Origin: Torymus aiolomorphi
Lineage: Eukaryota > Arthropoda > Insecta > Hymenoptera > Torymidae
Length of the DNA: 64,000 bases
Direction of reading: 5' to 3'
Assembly (NCBI GenBank): GCA_036365515.1
Contig: CM070873.1
Coordinates: 179,814,104-179,878,103 of the forward strand
Positions 25,222 through 36,210 of this stretch are shown in pieces. Numbering within the stretch: the first letter of the stretch is position 1; each line of letters opens with the position of its first letter. The translations under genes and the position numbers were made by a program. Below the pieces are notes generated by a model. That model was not told where the DNA came from. It did not search any database and saw nothing but the letters and a program-made list of their open reading frames with translations.

Positions 25222-26810
25222 TTAGGGAACAAGCCTGCGACACCGACAATCGTGCGAGGAATTTTTAGGAGTTTGGAAGTTCCGAATTAGTTGTTCTGTA
25301 TCCATATCCCTTTTTAACCTCTCTCTATTTGTAACGAAGCCTATATATCGAATTTCGGCACAGTACAAACTGCAATTGTCCCAATCAACCTGCAATTCTG
25401 CTTCTTTCAGTCTCGCGAGGACCTTCTTTAATAACTCTAAGTGTTTTTCCAAAGTATCGGGGGCGATAATGATATCGTCCATGTATACAAAAACTTTCGG
25501 GTGCCAATTTGGATCGATTATGTTACTTATTGCCCTTTGGAAGCTTGCTCGGGCATTTATTAGTCCATCGGGAAGACGTGTGAACTGAAAGAGACCTTTG
25601 TCCTCTAAAGGGATTCGATTATAAGCTTGTTTTAAATCGATTTTCGACCGATATTTCGTGTTTTCTACATTGACCGGAAGGCTGTCTACGTGGGATAGAG
25701 GGCACGCATCTTTGTTACTTTGCTCAGTAGACGATAATTAATACAAAGCTGAATGGAGTCATCTTCTTTAGGTACAACGACTGCACAGCTACTCCACGAA
25801 CTTTGTGAGGGCTCGATTGCTCCTTCTGCCAACAATTTATCTACTTCTGCATGAGCGGCTACTAACAGTGTTCGTGAAATAAGCAGAGCTTTTTGTTTTA
25901 TCAGGGGATGGCCATGTACATCAAATTTATGGGGTGTAATCCGTGCAGCCTCCGTGTTTCTACGAGAAGGTTCGAGAAGTGGGTCTAATCCCACGAGTAA
26001 GAAGATTCTTTCCCCCTGAGAAAGCTCAGCAACACTATTGATGGTTGCTACAGCTACGGCTGTACTAGGGTCTTGAGTTTTGGAATAACAAGGGTGAACT
26101 ATACCTTTAGGAGTGTACCAAGTTCTATCGCTGAAATTGATTTGCATTTGCATGCGCTCTATAAGATCCATTCCTAAAATAATGTCATACGTGAGAGAGT
26201 TCGATACCCTAATACGAGTGGTGATTTCTTCCCCATCAATGGTGAACGTCAGATCTACCTCCCCTACTATTTTATCTGTTCGACCATTTGCCATGACCAT
26301 GTACGTGGAACAGGGGGTTATACGAGACTTTACTAATTCAGCTGGTTTTGGACCTAAAAATGAGGCTATGGCTCCACTATCGAGCAATGCTGGAAAGACG
26401 CGACCATGGATTTCGACATTGACATAGAGACGATTGTCTACGTTCCCCACTGCTGCTGTCTGACATAGCGGTGGGGGCGTGAGACATGTTCTAAATAAGT
26501 CTCTTTCCGATTGAATCGGAGATCCTAATGACGCTACAGGACTACCATCCAACGATGACGAATCTTGCTTCTTCTTACCATCGGTTGTCTCCTTGGTCGC
26601 GTTACTACAATTCGGACACGTTACGACGATCACCCCAGGGTGCCCGCATCTGTAGCACAGGATTCCACTCCGTTCCTTGCAGCCTCTCGCCCAGTGTCCT
26701 TGCTTCTGACAAATCCAGCATTTGTCATCTGCTGTGTTATTTCCCCGTGAAGTGTGACTGGTAGGCGGACTATTGATCGATGGCGCTGATTGGCGTGCTT
26801 TCGTTGGCAA
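25222..26810 (-). pseudogene. pol: Gypsy Pol remnant: nucleocapsid finger, protease, partial RT
   Basis: The 26810-25686 frame (374 codons) starts with a zinc knuckle, CWICQKQGHWARGC. A second, degenerate knuckle CYRCGHPGVIVVTC has valine where histidine is expected. An aspartic protease follows with ALLDSGAIASF, then the N-terminal RT segment (LLAEGAIEPSQSSWSSCAVV, INYRLLSKVT). At about 25690 the frame breaks. RT continues in another frame with a FQFTRLPDG-type segment to the catalytic YMDDIII at about 25480 and ends near 25222. The tail after LKRDMDTEQL becomes frameshifted and unrecognisable. In a working element these parts cut the polyprotein and copy RNA to DNA in a cytoplasmic particle. 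RNase H and integrase are not seen, so this copy is dead. Confidence 0.85.
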
Positions 26811-26814
26811 TTCT

Positions 26815-28711
26815 TACTTCCTTGCGCCTTGGTGGTTGTCTGGTCTGGCTTAGCGCTTGGGGTTGTGCCATTTGCGGGCGTGACGTTGCCCCGTTTTTGT
26901 TTCGATACAGGATAGTCCTTAGAAACTTCGTTCACAGCGGCCACATTTTGTTCAACTTCGACTTCAGTTGTATTTATGACCGCTGCTTTCGTACGCTTTT
27001 TCATGTTGTATGCAAAGTTTGGAAAAAGCGACGATTCGAGAGGTGGTGGGGGACGATAAGTTTTTTCCTTTTCTCGTCTCCCCTCCTCCCTTTGTCCCGG
27101 AACCTGTAGTTCTTCGAAAGTTTTGAACTGATCCCTAAATATGTAACGATATAGCGAGGGATGTAAGTTTCGATAAGTCCTTTCGAGTTGTGATTCTAAC
27201 GACATTCTAGGAGCTACTTTATCTAACAACAACCCTAAATTTGAAATCAAAGCTGAAATTGGTTCATCCGGCCCTTGAGTTCTCAACCTAATTTCTTCTT
27301 CCAGACGAGCTTGGAAATCAGGGACACCGTATTGCAAACGAAGAGCTGCAAAAAAGTCGGTTGTGGATCTCCAGTTTTGACTCAATGGCCTAGCCCAAAA
27401 ACGAGTTGCACCAGACAAAATCGACGGAATCAATTTCAAAATTTCAACATCTGTGATACTCAACGAGTACTGGCACTCTTTAATTCTTTCTATGAATTCC
27501 TCGACGTCTTCTTTATACTCCCCAGAGAAACTGACCTGCCACTTTTGCAATAGAGTGCATGTTCGAGTTTCTCTCTGGAATGTGGTATCAAGATTCGAAG
27601 AACGTCTTGACATATCTACTATTGAGGGTTGCGAAAATGAGGCATACCTAGGGTCATTTTGCGCAGAGCTACGATAATCAAATGGAAGAGCGTGTTGACC
27701 ATATGCTGGCCCATATGCCATCGGAGGATAGTATCCGTGAGGTGGACACATAGGTGGGTATGACCAAGGGTAACCACTATTAGGTGGATAGAAACCTATG
27801 CTACCATCAAATCCCTGGTGGGGGCCCTGCCCTGCGAATCACGATCTCGCATTTTCCACCAAGGGCTGTTGAGGGTTATGTCTTCTCACACGTTCTATAC
27901 CTGACTGATTTTGTTGATTTATCGCCGCCTGAGAATTTTCTATTCTACCCGACGGAAATTGGTTTGGTAATGGTAGAGTATTCGGTTCTCTACTTGATTG
28001 GGAAGTTGAACCAGGAAGCTGAATGTTCGCTTCTCTGATTAAACTCGTTTCTGTCCGAGGAGGATACGACGACTGACTAGTTTCGATACACGAAGTCCTG
28101 TTTCGGTTACTTAGAGGTTCTGATTCTACCAGAGGGTGGTTTTCGATATGTACACGAGCAGTGTTGGATTGTGAGGTTACCGGTGGTGACATGTGGAATG
28201 TTTCGATAGAGAGATGCAACGGTCGAGGTTGTGGTTGTGGATGTGTTTCGATAAGTTGAGATATGTATTGGTTTCGAGAAAGGTACTGTGGGTAAGGTCC
28301 CAACCCACCAGGAAGGTTTGAATGGGTAGAGGAAATATGGCTATGGTTTGACGGAGTGTACATCGTGGATTGGGCCCTCGGTAGATCATACAAATGCTGA
28401 CTATTCGAATTTCTACTACCTGGGACTTTTGGTCTGGCCCCCTGCAGATGCTGTGTGGCATCAGTGCTCATCACTGTCATCAGCTGGCTGGGCTTGGAGG
28501 AGAGCCCAGTATAAATTGATTCATACATCCTAGGGGCATAATAGGTCGATACCATGCTAGAAGTTATGCCACTGTTTGCAACCGTTGCCATATTCGTGGC
28601 AACGGTGGCCATCTGAGACGATAGATCCTATAATTCCTTCACTGTTGAGTTGGATGCTGGATCTCCTCCCTCCGAGACCTCTCCAAGTCCGGATTCGGCA
28701 GTCACGTCCAT
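26815..28711 (-). pseudogene. gag: Gypsy Gag remnant
   Basis: One frame from the first in-frame ATG (28711, MDVTAESG) to about 26815, broken by a TAG near 28633 and a TGA near 27839; both sides of each stop stay in the same frame. The N-terminal half is rich in Ser, Pro, Gln and Asn and probably disordered. The proline/tyrosine-rich segment CPPHGYYPPMAYGPAYG near 27745 leads into a capsid-like region with WQVSFSGEYKEDVEEF, FWARPL and RLQYGVPDF, typical of retrotransposon Gag. The C-terminal part turns lysine-rich, and the zinc knuckle continues in the neighbouring frame at 26720, showing a frameshift near 26810. Gag would form the particle that packages the RNA. Upstream of 28711 the frame is open but lacks a methionine. 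Confidence 0.8.
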
Positions 28712-29091
28712 GAAAGTTTCATCATGCTCCAGTCCCGGCGCTAGAGATCCCCTCGAAGGATCATTATCCTCTATAATATTCCAGGATTAAAGAATAACAA
28801 CCTGCTAAAAATATTGTTTAAACACCAAAAAAAAAATAATAAATATATAAATTTTTCTTCAAAAATTTATTGCAGTAATTTCATAATTGTTTATTTAAAA
28901 GTCACTATTTTTAATAGCATTTTAAAAGCAATAACCTTGTAAATAGTTCTTAAAAAAACAATAATTTAAGTATACTATTCCAGAATGATAATTTATAAAA
29001 TCTCTTATTCCGAAGAGAAAAATTTTAATTTACTATTTAAAAATAATAATATTCACGATATGTTATTCGACAGAAATAAAATTTTAAAACG
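28712..29091 (-). other. Leader of minus-strand element, AT-rich
   Basis: Upstream of the Gag ATG the sequence becomes very AT-rich. I infer it is the element's 5' leader, continuing at 36211-37209 beyond the nested insertion. No further signal is seen. Confidence 0.4.
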
Positions 29092-29236
29092 TGACGTCCG
29101 CGTGCTACACGAAATTTTTACTTATAAGCCGACTTTTTCTCGTGCGGCAACAACTCCGAGAATTTTGCTTGCTCCGAAATATTTCCCGAACGCCGCGGTC
29201 GTTATTCCCACTCTTCCGAGGTGGCGTGCGCGGCAG

Positions 29237-29279
29237 CCAATGAGGGCGCTGCGTTACAGCTCCTGCCTCGGGTATAAAA
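29237..29279 (+). promoter_or_regulatory. LTR promoter (CCAAT and TATA)
   Basis: CCAAT at 29237-29241 and TATAAAA at 29273-29279, spaced as in a polymerase II core promoter. Both are kept in the 3' LTR (TATAAAA at 35734-35740). Transcription would start about 30 bases after the TATA box. Confidence 0.6.
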
Positions 29280-29686
29280 CTCGCGTGCTTCGCCGGCGCG
29301 GTAGCTTTTTCGTCCGCTCGTCCGCCGTGACGCAACGAGGCCCGGCTCTCCTCATCTCCCGCCGAGTGCGACACTCTCGCTCTTGCACAAGGAGAAAATC
29401 TGCTTCCCCTCGCTCAGAGCAAGACGGACGTCTTGCTCGTGCAGAAAGGGTGCGGACTGCGCGCTCGCACTCCCTGCAGCCGATGTCCGTAGGCGGAGAG
29501 AGGTTTGCTCGCCTGCTGCACGCTGGCGCGAACGAACACGCGTCTTCGCGACCCCCCCCCCTCCCGCGTTTTATTATCCTAGTAACCTACTTAGTAAGTA
29601 CTCCACTGCGCACGCGTTTACACTAAAGGTATTCTGCTTACTTGTTTTTTTTCCCTCTCCTTCCAATTGCCGTTCATAATCCTTAA

Positions 29687-29692
29687 AATAAA
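29687..29692 (+). terminator. Poly(A) signal in 5' LTR
   Basis: AATAAA 56 bases before the end of the LTR; the matching signal in the 3' LTR at 36149-36154 would end the genomic transcript. Confidence 0.5.
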
Positions 29693-29750
29693 GAAAAAAA
29701 CCTCGACCCTGAGCTTGATTCCTCAGCCCGTTTCTCGAGGTGTTATCAAT

Positions 29751-29768
29751 TGGCGGCCCAACGTGGTG
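29751..29768 (+). promoter_or_regulatory. Putative tRNA primer-binding site
   Basis: Two bases after the 5' LTR the sequence reads TGGCGGCCCAACGTGGTG. A TGG start just inside the 5' LTR is the usual mark of a primer-binding site complementary to a tRNA 3' end. I did not identify the tRNA. Confidence 0.6.
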
Positions 29769-29845
29769 CTCCTATGCGTTATCGTGAGCTCGAAACGCGA
29801 AAAAGATGAGCTCGGATTAGCTCTAACTATTCACTTGGACGAGCG

Positions 29846-31020
29846 ATGCTACAAACATCTTGTTCAGTGGATAAAACACAGAAAAACTCGACTTCTGGCA
29901 GTCGTGAAAGAGCCAGTGGCGCCCATAAATTATCAACTGAGAATCGTCCAGCTACACGAAGTCAAAAAGCGACCTTGAGTAAAGGTTTCGTGCCAACCTC
30001 CAAAGTAAGGCGCAGTCAGCCACCAGCCAAACTCTCTCACTTTCCAACGGCAAATACCCGGACGCTTTCTGAGAACAACGCGCGACGGACTACTGAGAAT
30101 TCTCCGCGTCGCGTAAAAAGTGTTAATTTAAGAAAAAAAGGTAAGAACGCGAGTGAAGTAAAAATGGCAGACGGTGAACCAAACGGTGTGAACGCGAACG
30201 CAGTCGCGAACGGAGCCGCGAATCAGAACGCGCAGGACGGGTTACCGCCGCAGAATGCCCCTATTCAACCCGCGCCCCAGCCAAATTTAGACGACTGGAG
30301 ATATCTTCTTCGCGCGCTCGTCGGCACAAATTTAGAGTTACCCGAATTCGCAGGCAGGGATCACGAAGATCCAGAGGTTTTTATACGCGAATGTATCACC
30401 TCGTTCAACGTGAATCATACCGAGGCGCATGCGCGCGTCCGACTCGCGTCACGCGGGTTAAAAGAAAATGCAGCGCATTGGTGGGCCGCGTATAAAAATC
30501 TGAACATTAATTGGGATAAATTTTGTGAGCTTTTACGAAATCGCTACGCGTCGCAGAATGTCTTAATGAGGCTCTCCGCGAAGTTGTACGGACAACCACA
30601 AAGTGAAAAAGAAGGCACGGGTCTGTTCTTGGAACAGCGACACCTTCTAGCGCGACGGCTTCTACCGGACGCGCCCGAGGAAAAAAAATTGTCGCGGTCT
30701 TACTTGAAGCGTTGCGTGGCTCTATAAAAAAACTTTTACGCTCGACAAATTTTAATACCGTAGAAGACTTAATTTGTAGAGCCGTACAAATCGAACAGGA
30801 TGAATTCGAGGAACGCAATGCCAGTAAACGTTACGCGCCGCCCCCAGCACCAAGCTCCGCACAGACACAAAAATCAAAAACGTCCGCACCTACTCCCGCG
30901 TCAATTTCCGGTGGAAACGCAACCCCCGCCCAGGCAAACACAACGCGCCCATTACCTCGCTGTCATTTTTGTCCGGAGCGACACTGGAACCGAGACTGCC
31001 CCCTTAATCCTCGCAGTTAA
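29846..31020 (+). pseudogene. gag: Gypsy Gag, split by a frameshift in an A8 run
   Basis: The first frame runs 29846-30727 (293 codons). A second in-frame ATG at 30164 (MADGEPNG), in good context after AAAA, may be the real start; a GTAAGA donor-like word lies 24 bases before it. The capsid region has DWRYLLRALVG, AAHWWAAYKN and WDKFCELLRNRY. In the A8 run at 30681-30688 the continuation passes to the frame of 30712-31020, which ends with a zinc knuckle CHFCPERHWNRDC (CX2CX3HX4C, one residue shorter than usual). One added A, or a -1 slip on A AAA AAA, would join the frames; a mid-gag slip would be unusual, so an indel is more likely. Gag would form the particle and bind RNA. Confidence 0.85.
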
Positions 31021-33059
31021 ACGACGGAAAATCAGCGCGGGGTAACGGACAGCGCGGCGCCTGCCGCCCCGCGAGGAGCCGCGCAGTAGCCGCTTCCGTT
31101 CAGTCTTCAAACGCTCTGATTAATCACTTGCGCGTGATTGTTAATGGAATCGAGACGAGCGCTCTAGTTGACTCAGCCGCAAGTGATTGTTTTGTGCGGG
31201 AGAAGTATATCACGCCGGATATTTTGCGTAAAAAGTGTGAAATCATTGTACATACCGCGAGTAGAGATAAAATAATGAAGGTAAATAACGCGTGCGAATT
31301 ACCCGTAGCAATCAATGGTCAAACGGACAAAATACGTTTTTTAATATGCCATGAACTGACGTCGGACGTAACACTTGGGAAAACGTGGTTACAATCACAG
31401 AATGTCGTGTATGATCATGCCCTTAATTGCCTCTATATTGGTAAAAGTTCGCGCCACCGCGTATACTTAACACACAACAACAGCGCGCCTCCCGAGCACA
31501 TAGAGCCACCGTTTAACTTCAGTAATGTAAAGCACGGCTTTCCAGAGGAACTCGTGCCCAATTTAAAAGTTTTACTTAGCGAATACGCGGATGTGTTATT
31601 TGGAGCGGGCCCTCTGCGACAGACGCCGTATGTCGTGCATGATATCGAATTTACGGACGACAAACCGTTTTGCCTCGCGCCATATCGCTGCTCCGTAGAC
31701 AAGAAGCGAGCCATACAGGAGCAAGTGAGAGAGATGCTGGCTGACGGGCTGATTGAGCCCTCGTCGTCCCCCTACAGTTCGCCTATAGTTATGCGCGGGA
31801 AGAAAGACGGTCGGTATCGGTTTTGTAATGATTATCGTCGCCTTAATGCGATTACAAAAAGCCGCACGCAAAATTTACCGATAATAGCAGAAGTCGTGAA
31901 AGATATCGGAAGTGCAAAGATATTCTCGACGTTGGATTTAAAAAGCGGCTATTGGCAAATTCGTCTCACCGATCGTGCCAAGCCATACACGGCCTTTTCA
32001 ACCCCCGATGGCGGCCTTTATCAATGGCGTGTCATGTCATTCGGTTTAAAGAACGCGCCGGGTTGTTTCAACGACTTCATAACGCAAGAAGTTTTGTCGG
32101 GATTTGTCGATCAATTTGTAAAACCATACCTTGATGATTTTATAATATATTCAGACTCGTGGGATAAACATCTCACTCATCTGAGTTTAATTTTCGAGCG
32201 ACTGCGCGTGTATGGACTCACCTGTTCCATCGGAAAGTGCTCTTTCGGACTCCAAAGTCTAGAATTTCTCGGATATCAAATTACTAGCTCGGGGAATGAA
32301 ACCAAGCCAGAGCATGTACGCGCTATATTAAACGCTCCTATTCCTAAAAATCGCCGTGATTTGCGTAAGTTTTTCGGTACTTGTGGGTGGTTACGCGAGT
32401 ACATAGCCAATTACGCGCAAATCGCTTTACCGCTCACGGCGCTCCTATCCTCTAGTCGCCCTTGGCGCTGGACGGAGGAGGAACAGCAAGCGTTTGACGC
32501 CGTTAAGCTGGCTTTTAGCAAGCCGCTCGTGCTGTGCCGCCCCGAGCCCGGAAAACGTTTCTTTTTGCAAACGGATGCTTGCGCTACTGGAATGGGCGTG
32601 GCATTATATCAATTGGGAGATAATGGCGAACGTTGCATTATTGCACACGCTTCCGCGAAATTCACGAAAGTTGAGAAACGTTATCACTCAAACGAACAAG
32701 AGTGCCTCGCGGTTATTTGGGCTTTGCGTCGGTTCTGCCATTATTTGGAAGATGGTAAATTCACACTCCGAATGGATAATCGCGCCCTCACTTGGCTTGA
32801 TAAGACGAAAGACGGAAGGGGAAAATTACATCGATGGGCTATGTATCTGCGCAGTTTTAATTTCGAAGTGGAACATGTCGCCGGGAAAGATAACGAGTTG
32901 CCCGACGCGCTTTCTCGCGAACCCGGAGATGAAATTTTCGTCGATAATTGTGACGTGTTCGAAGCACTTTTACCTCCTGAGCGTTGCGGGCCTGCGCAAG
33001 AAGCGCATTTTGCATCGACTATTGCACAAGATTTACGCAATCGATCTAAAAGATACTGA
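31008..33059 (+). CDS. pol: Gypsy protease, reverse transcriptase and RNase H
   Basis: Open from 31008, overlapping the end of gag by 13 bases in the -1 frame; there is no ATG before the protease, so it was probably made as Gag-Pol. I see no standard slippery heptamer in the overlap. Protease: ALVDSAASDCF with the catalytic DSA. RT: GKKDGRYRFCNDYRRLN, FSTLDLKSGYWQIRL, FGLKNAPGCF and the active-site YLDDFIIYS. RNase H: FLQTDACATGMGVAL (first aspartate), SNEQECLAVIWALRRF (glutamate), FTLRMDNRALTW (aspartate) and the closing LPDALSREP. All catalytic residues seem present, so this ORF looks intact. It ends at a TGA at 33057, where integrase would be expected to follow in frame. Confidence 0.92.
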   Translation, partial: SSQLNDGKSARGNGQRGACRPARSRAVAASVQSSNALINHLRVIVNGIETSALVDSAASDCFVREKYITPDILRKKCEIIVHTASRDKIMKVNNACELPVAINGQTDKIRFLICHELTSDVTLGKTWLQSQNVVYDHALNCLYIGKSSRHRVYLTHNNSAPPEHIEPPFNFSNVKHGFPEELVPNLKVLLSEYADVLFGAGPLRQTPYVVHDIEFTDDKPFCLAPYRCSVDKKRAIQEQVREMLADGLIEPSSSPYSSPIVMRGKKDGRYRFCNDYRRLNAITKSRTQNLPIIAEVVKDIGSAKIFSTLDLKSGYWQIRLTDRAKPYTAFSTPDGGLYQWRVMSFGLKNAPGCFNDFITQEVLSGFVDQFVKPYLDDFIIYSDSWDKHLTHLSLIFERLRVYGLTCSIGKCSFGLQSLEFLGYQITSSGNETKPEHVRAILNAPIPKNRRDLRKFFGTCGWLREYIANYAQIALPLTALLSSSRPWRWTEEEQQAFDAVKLAFSKPLVLCRPEPGKRFFLQTDACATGMGVALYQLGDNGERCIIAHASAKFTKVEKRYHSNEQECLAVIWALRRFCHYLEDGKFTLRMDNRALTWLDKTKDGRGKLHRWAMYLRSFNFEVEHVAGKDNELPDALSREPGDEIFVDNCDVFEALLPPERCGPAQEAHFASTIAQDLRNRSKRY

Positions 33060-34530
33060 GCATTTCTTGCAACCGAGCCAAGCGTTAAGGTTCGATAGAG
33101 ATGCGTATTACGTTTTTGAAAATCAAAACCTGCCGCGGATACTTGTGCCTTATCCGTGTCGAAATGAAATCGTTTCCTACTATCACGATGATCCGCTTGC
33201 TGGACACCCCGGAACCGATGAAACGCTACTCGTGGTGCACGAACATCACTTCTGGCCGAGAATACGCGAAGAAATACGCCATGCGGTTAGCCGCTGTGCC
33301 GTATGTCTATTAACCAAAGCCTCCAAACCTGTCGCGCAGGGAGAGATGCGCCCCCGCGAGCCATACGCGCCTTGGGATACGGTGGCGATCGATTTTATGG
33401 GCCCTTATCCGCGTTCATCACGGGGTAAACGATTCATTTTAGTCGTAACGGATACCATGTCTCGCTGGGTGGAAGCATTTTCCGTTTCTAACTCTGAAAT
33501 TGCTACGTTCGTGCCTATTTTGGAGCATGAACTTTTTATGCGTTGGGGTTACCGTCGTGTCATCTTAAGCGATAACGCGCATCAATTCCGCGGACCGACT
33601 TGGCAAAAACGCTGCGAATCATGGGGGGCGCAAACTTATACGACACCGCCTTATCATCCTCGCGCAAACCCTACTGAGCGTCGGAATCAAGAATTAAAGA
33701 AAGGACTCCGCATTAAACTCGCGGGTCGGAAACAGCGCGATTGGGACCAACATATACCATCCATTCTTTTTTCGCTAAGACGTCGCGTAAACAGCAGCAC
33801 AGGGCAAACACCTAGCTACATGCTGCTCGGTCGTACATTACCTCGCCCCGGAGAATGGCTATTTACCTACACTGAAGAAACTCAAGAGCGAATTGATCGC
33901 GCGCGTCAAGAGCAAGCCGCCGTTGCTCCCGTTTTACCGCGCGAAAAAGACGCGCCATTACGAGTTGGACAGCTCGTACTAGCGAAGAATTTTACCTTAT
34001 CCAAAGCTGCAGAAGGCTTCAATGCAGGCCTTGCACCTCGCTACACTGGACCTTATGTAGTTCTACAAAAATATAACGATGACATTTATCTCTTGGAACG
34101 ACCAGGCCAAGAGAACATCAAATTACACGTTAGTGCTCTGAAAAGAGTGCCGGATCAACCAGACTCCGGTTCACCCGCATCGCAAGCTGCTGAAATCGCA
34201 CTGGAACGGCCGAGCGCTCCTTCGCTCTCGCGGCGCGAGGAGCAGACGGCGCAGTCAGCGAGCGCAGGGATGCGCTCCACACACTCCGATCCGAGCGCCG
34301 AAGCTGTGCAGATAGCTGCGCCACAAGAGGTACAATCCATCGAGTCTGTACACGGAACATATCAACCCTCAACAGTCGATCGAGAAGACCTAAGGGCTGT
34401 TGCACCACTTCCACGCAGGCGTGGACGACCAACCAAGGCTGAACAGGCGGCGAGACGAACTGCAGACGTCCCCCGCCCAGCTAACAGCCGCTACTTTCTA
34501 CGTTCACGTAAGTCAACCAGTGAACAGTGA
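33030..34530 (+). CDS. pol: Gypsy integrase with AT-hook-like C-terminus
   Basis: The frame is formally open from 32494, but up to about 33030 it is the shadow of RNase H. Real integrase starts with an HHCC finger (HPGTDETLLVVHEHH, then CAVC). The catalytic core follows: VAIDFMGPYP (D), ILSDNAHQF (D) and NPTERRNQELKK (E). The C-terminal domain has a GPY-type word YTGPYVVLQKYNDDIYLLE. The last ~110 residues are Ser/Glu/Ala-rich and end with RRRGRPTKAEQAARR, an AT-hook-like word that may bind DNA or chromatin (inference). It is one frame off from RNase H, so a single indel near 33040 separates it from the rest of pol. Integrase would join element DNA to the host chromosome. Confidence 0.88.
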
Positions 34531-34588
34531 GTGACATTATTACGTGTGTGCAAACGCTTAAGTGCCGCGTAGTGACAATCTTGCTAAT

Positions 34589-34969
34589 ATGTCTGAGCGT
34601 AAACGACCCCGAGGTGGACGTGATACAAAGGTACGACTCGCATTGGATATGTGCAAAATGGCACAACGACGTGGTGACACAGAGACCCAAAAACGCGCTC
34701 TCGAGACAGTGTGTTATCTCTACCAAATTGATCCAACTAAACTCACTCGACAAGGCCTTGGGGCCCGAGGGGGTAAATTCCGAACGAGACAAACCGGAGA
34801 CGCCGGTGATGAGGTGGAAATGGCCACTCCATCCCAGACGCCGCTGCCACCAGAGCATCCCCAGACGACAACTCATACCAATCACGACATACTCGATGAC
34901 GCGCAGGATGCGAAATCGCTTGAAAAGGTGATCGACGACATCGACCGATTCCTAGACGGGGATCAATAG
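34589..34969 (+). CDS. Accessory ORF downstream of integrase, unknown function
   Basis: Intact 126-codon ORF starting MSERKRPRGGRDTKV, 59 bases after the integrase stop and before the AT-rich 3' region. The first ~20 residues are strongly basic. The middle (about 15-50) looks helical (ALDMCKMAQRRGDTETQKRA), followed by a Gly/Arg patch and a Pro/Thr-rich linker. The last ~28 residues are acidic with a helical look (SLEKVIDDIDRFLDGD). No signal peptide or membrane segment is seen, so it is not an envelope protein. Errantivirus-like elements carry env at this position; this ORF does not resemble one. It stays open although gag and pol are broken. It could be a spliced accessory protein, a remnant, or chance; its charge layout argues mildly for a nucleic-acid-binding or regulatory role, which is inference. 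Confidence 0.6.
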   Translation: MSERKRPRGGRDTKVRLALDMCKMAQRRGDTETQKRALETVCYLYQIDPTKLTRQGLGARGGKFRTRQTGDAGDEVEMATPSQTPLPPEHPQTTTHTNHDILDDAQDAKSLEKVIDDIDRFLDGDQ

Positions 34970-35552
34970 AAACTCTAAGTGTTAATATGTGATACCGAAA
35001 TGGACTTTTCGTTTATACACTTGTGAATGAGTGATGGACTTTATTTTATAAGAGTGAAGTTAAGGACTTTTTTTTACTATATACTATGTGCGATTTTTTT
35101 TTTAATTATTCTTTTATATGAGTTGCGTTGTTTCAATTTGTAATATTACAAATTATTATTTCTTTTATTTCCTTTTATTTTAAAACTTCTATGTAAGTGA
35201 AGAAATTACCTTCTTTTTAATAATACCTATTTTATAACTATGAAAAAATGTTCATACACACTATCATACGCAAACAAAAAAAAATCACCACAATCATTCC
35301 AATATTGTTAACATACACACTCAAACAGAAATCAAACCTTGTCAAAAAAAAAAATGTACAATTTAACAATTTTTTTTTATTTCAATAAATCTGGGTTAAG
35401 GTGGAGTACTCGGCAATGCGGTTCGCGAATTAAAGAAACAAACTTTCACATTTTAACAAAAAAAAAAAAAAAGAAAAAAAAAATTTTTTTTAGCGTCAAT
35501 TCTCGGTTTTTCTCGTGATCCGGAGAAAAAGTCGCCCGACCCCGGTGGGAGT
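34970..35552 (+). other. 3' untranslated region of plus-strand gypsy element
   Basis: AT-rich, with many A and T homopolymers, between the accessory ORF and the 3' LTR. The last bases before the LTR (CCCGGTGGGAGT) form a short purine-rich stretch that could be the polypurine tract, though it is weak. Confidence 0.6.
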
Positions 35553-36210
35553 TGACGTCCGCGTGCTACACGAAATTTTTACTTATAAGCCGACTTTTTC
35601 TCGTGCGGCAACAACTCCGAGAATTTTGCTTGCTCCGAAATATTTCCCGAACGCCGCGGCCGTTATTCCCACTCTTCCGAGGTGGCGTGCGCGGCAGCCA
35701 ATGAGGGCGCTGCGTTACAGCTCCTGCCTCGGGTATAAAACTTGCGTGCTTCGCCGGCGCGGTAGCTTTTTCGTCCGCTCATCCGCCGTGACGCAACGAG
35801 GCCCGGCTCTCCTCATCTCCCGCCGAGTGCGACACTCTCGCTCTGGCACAAGGAGAAAATCTGCTTCCCCTCGCTCAGAGCAAGACGGACGTCTTGCTCG
35901 TGCAGAAAGGGTGCGGACTGCGCGCTCGCACTTCCTGCAGCCGATGTCCGTAGGCGGAGAGAGGTTTGCTCGCCTGCTGCACGCTGGCGCGAACGAACAC
36001 GCGTCTTCGCGTCCCCCTCCCCCCCCGCGTTTTATTATCCTAGTAACCTACTTAGTAAGTACTCCACCGCGCACGCGTTTACACTAAAGGTATTCTGCTT
36101 ACTTGTTTTTTTTTCCCTCTCCTTCCGTTTGCCTTTCATAATCCTTAAAATAAAGAAAAGAACCTCAACCCTGAGCTTGATTCCTCAGCCCGCTTCTCGA
36201 GCTGTTATCA
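35553..36210 (+). repeat. 3' LTR of plus-strand gypsy element
   Basis: 658 bp, pair of 29092-29748, with TATAAAA at 35734-35740 and AATAAA at 36149-36154. Differences from the 5' LTR are mostly single substitutions, a changed C run near 36013 and a small cluster near 36126-36202. Confidence 0.93.

Larger units (their letters stand above)
29092..29748 (+). repeat. 5' LTR of plus-strand gypsy element
   Basis: 657 bp, near identical to 35553-36210. It holds CCAAT, a TATA box and an AATAAA signal (29687-29692), giving a complete U3-R-U5 layout. A 213-codon frame crossing it is not a gene. Confidence 0.93.
29092..36210 (+). mobile_element. Plus-strand Ty3/gypsy element with both LTRs and an extra ORF
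   Basis: A 7.1-kb element with LTRs at 29092-29748 and 35553-36210 (TGACG...TTATCA). It encodes gag, protease-RT-RNase H, integrase and a small ORF before the 3' LTR. By eye the LTRs differ by roughly 2-3%, less than those of the surrounding minus-strand element, which agrees with its being the younger insertion. Flanks are AACG on the left and TACG on the right, a 4-bp target duplication with one mismatch at best. Codon use is GC-richer than in the 52519-59752 element. Frame breaks in gag and between RNase H and integrase suggest that the copy is not autonomous. Confidence 0.92.

Noticed and set aside
28985..29626. 213-codon ORF across the 5' LTR (also 190 codons at 35515-36087)
   Set aside because: It overlies LTR promoter and poly(A) signals, occurs in both LTRs, is Arg/Ser-rich from GC-rich DNA and has no domain.
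32494..33029. Upstream part of the 678-codon integrase frame
   Set aside because: Overlaps RNase H in another frame and has no family resemblance; the real integrase begins near 33030.
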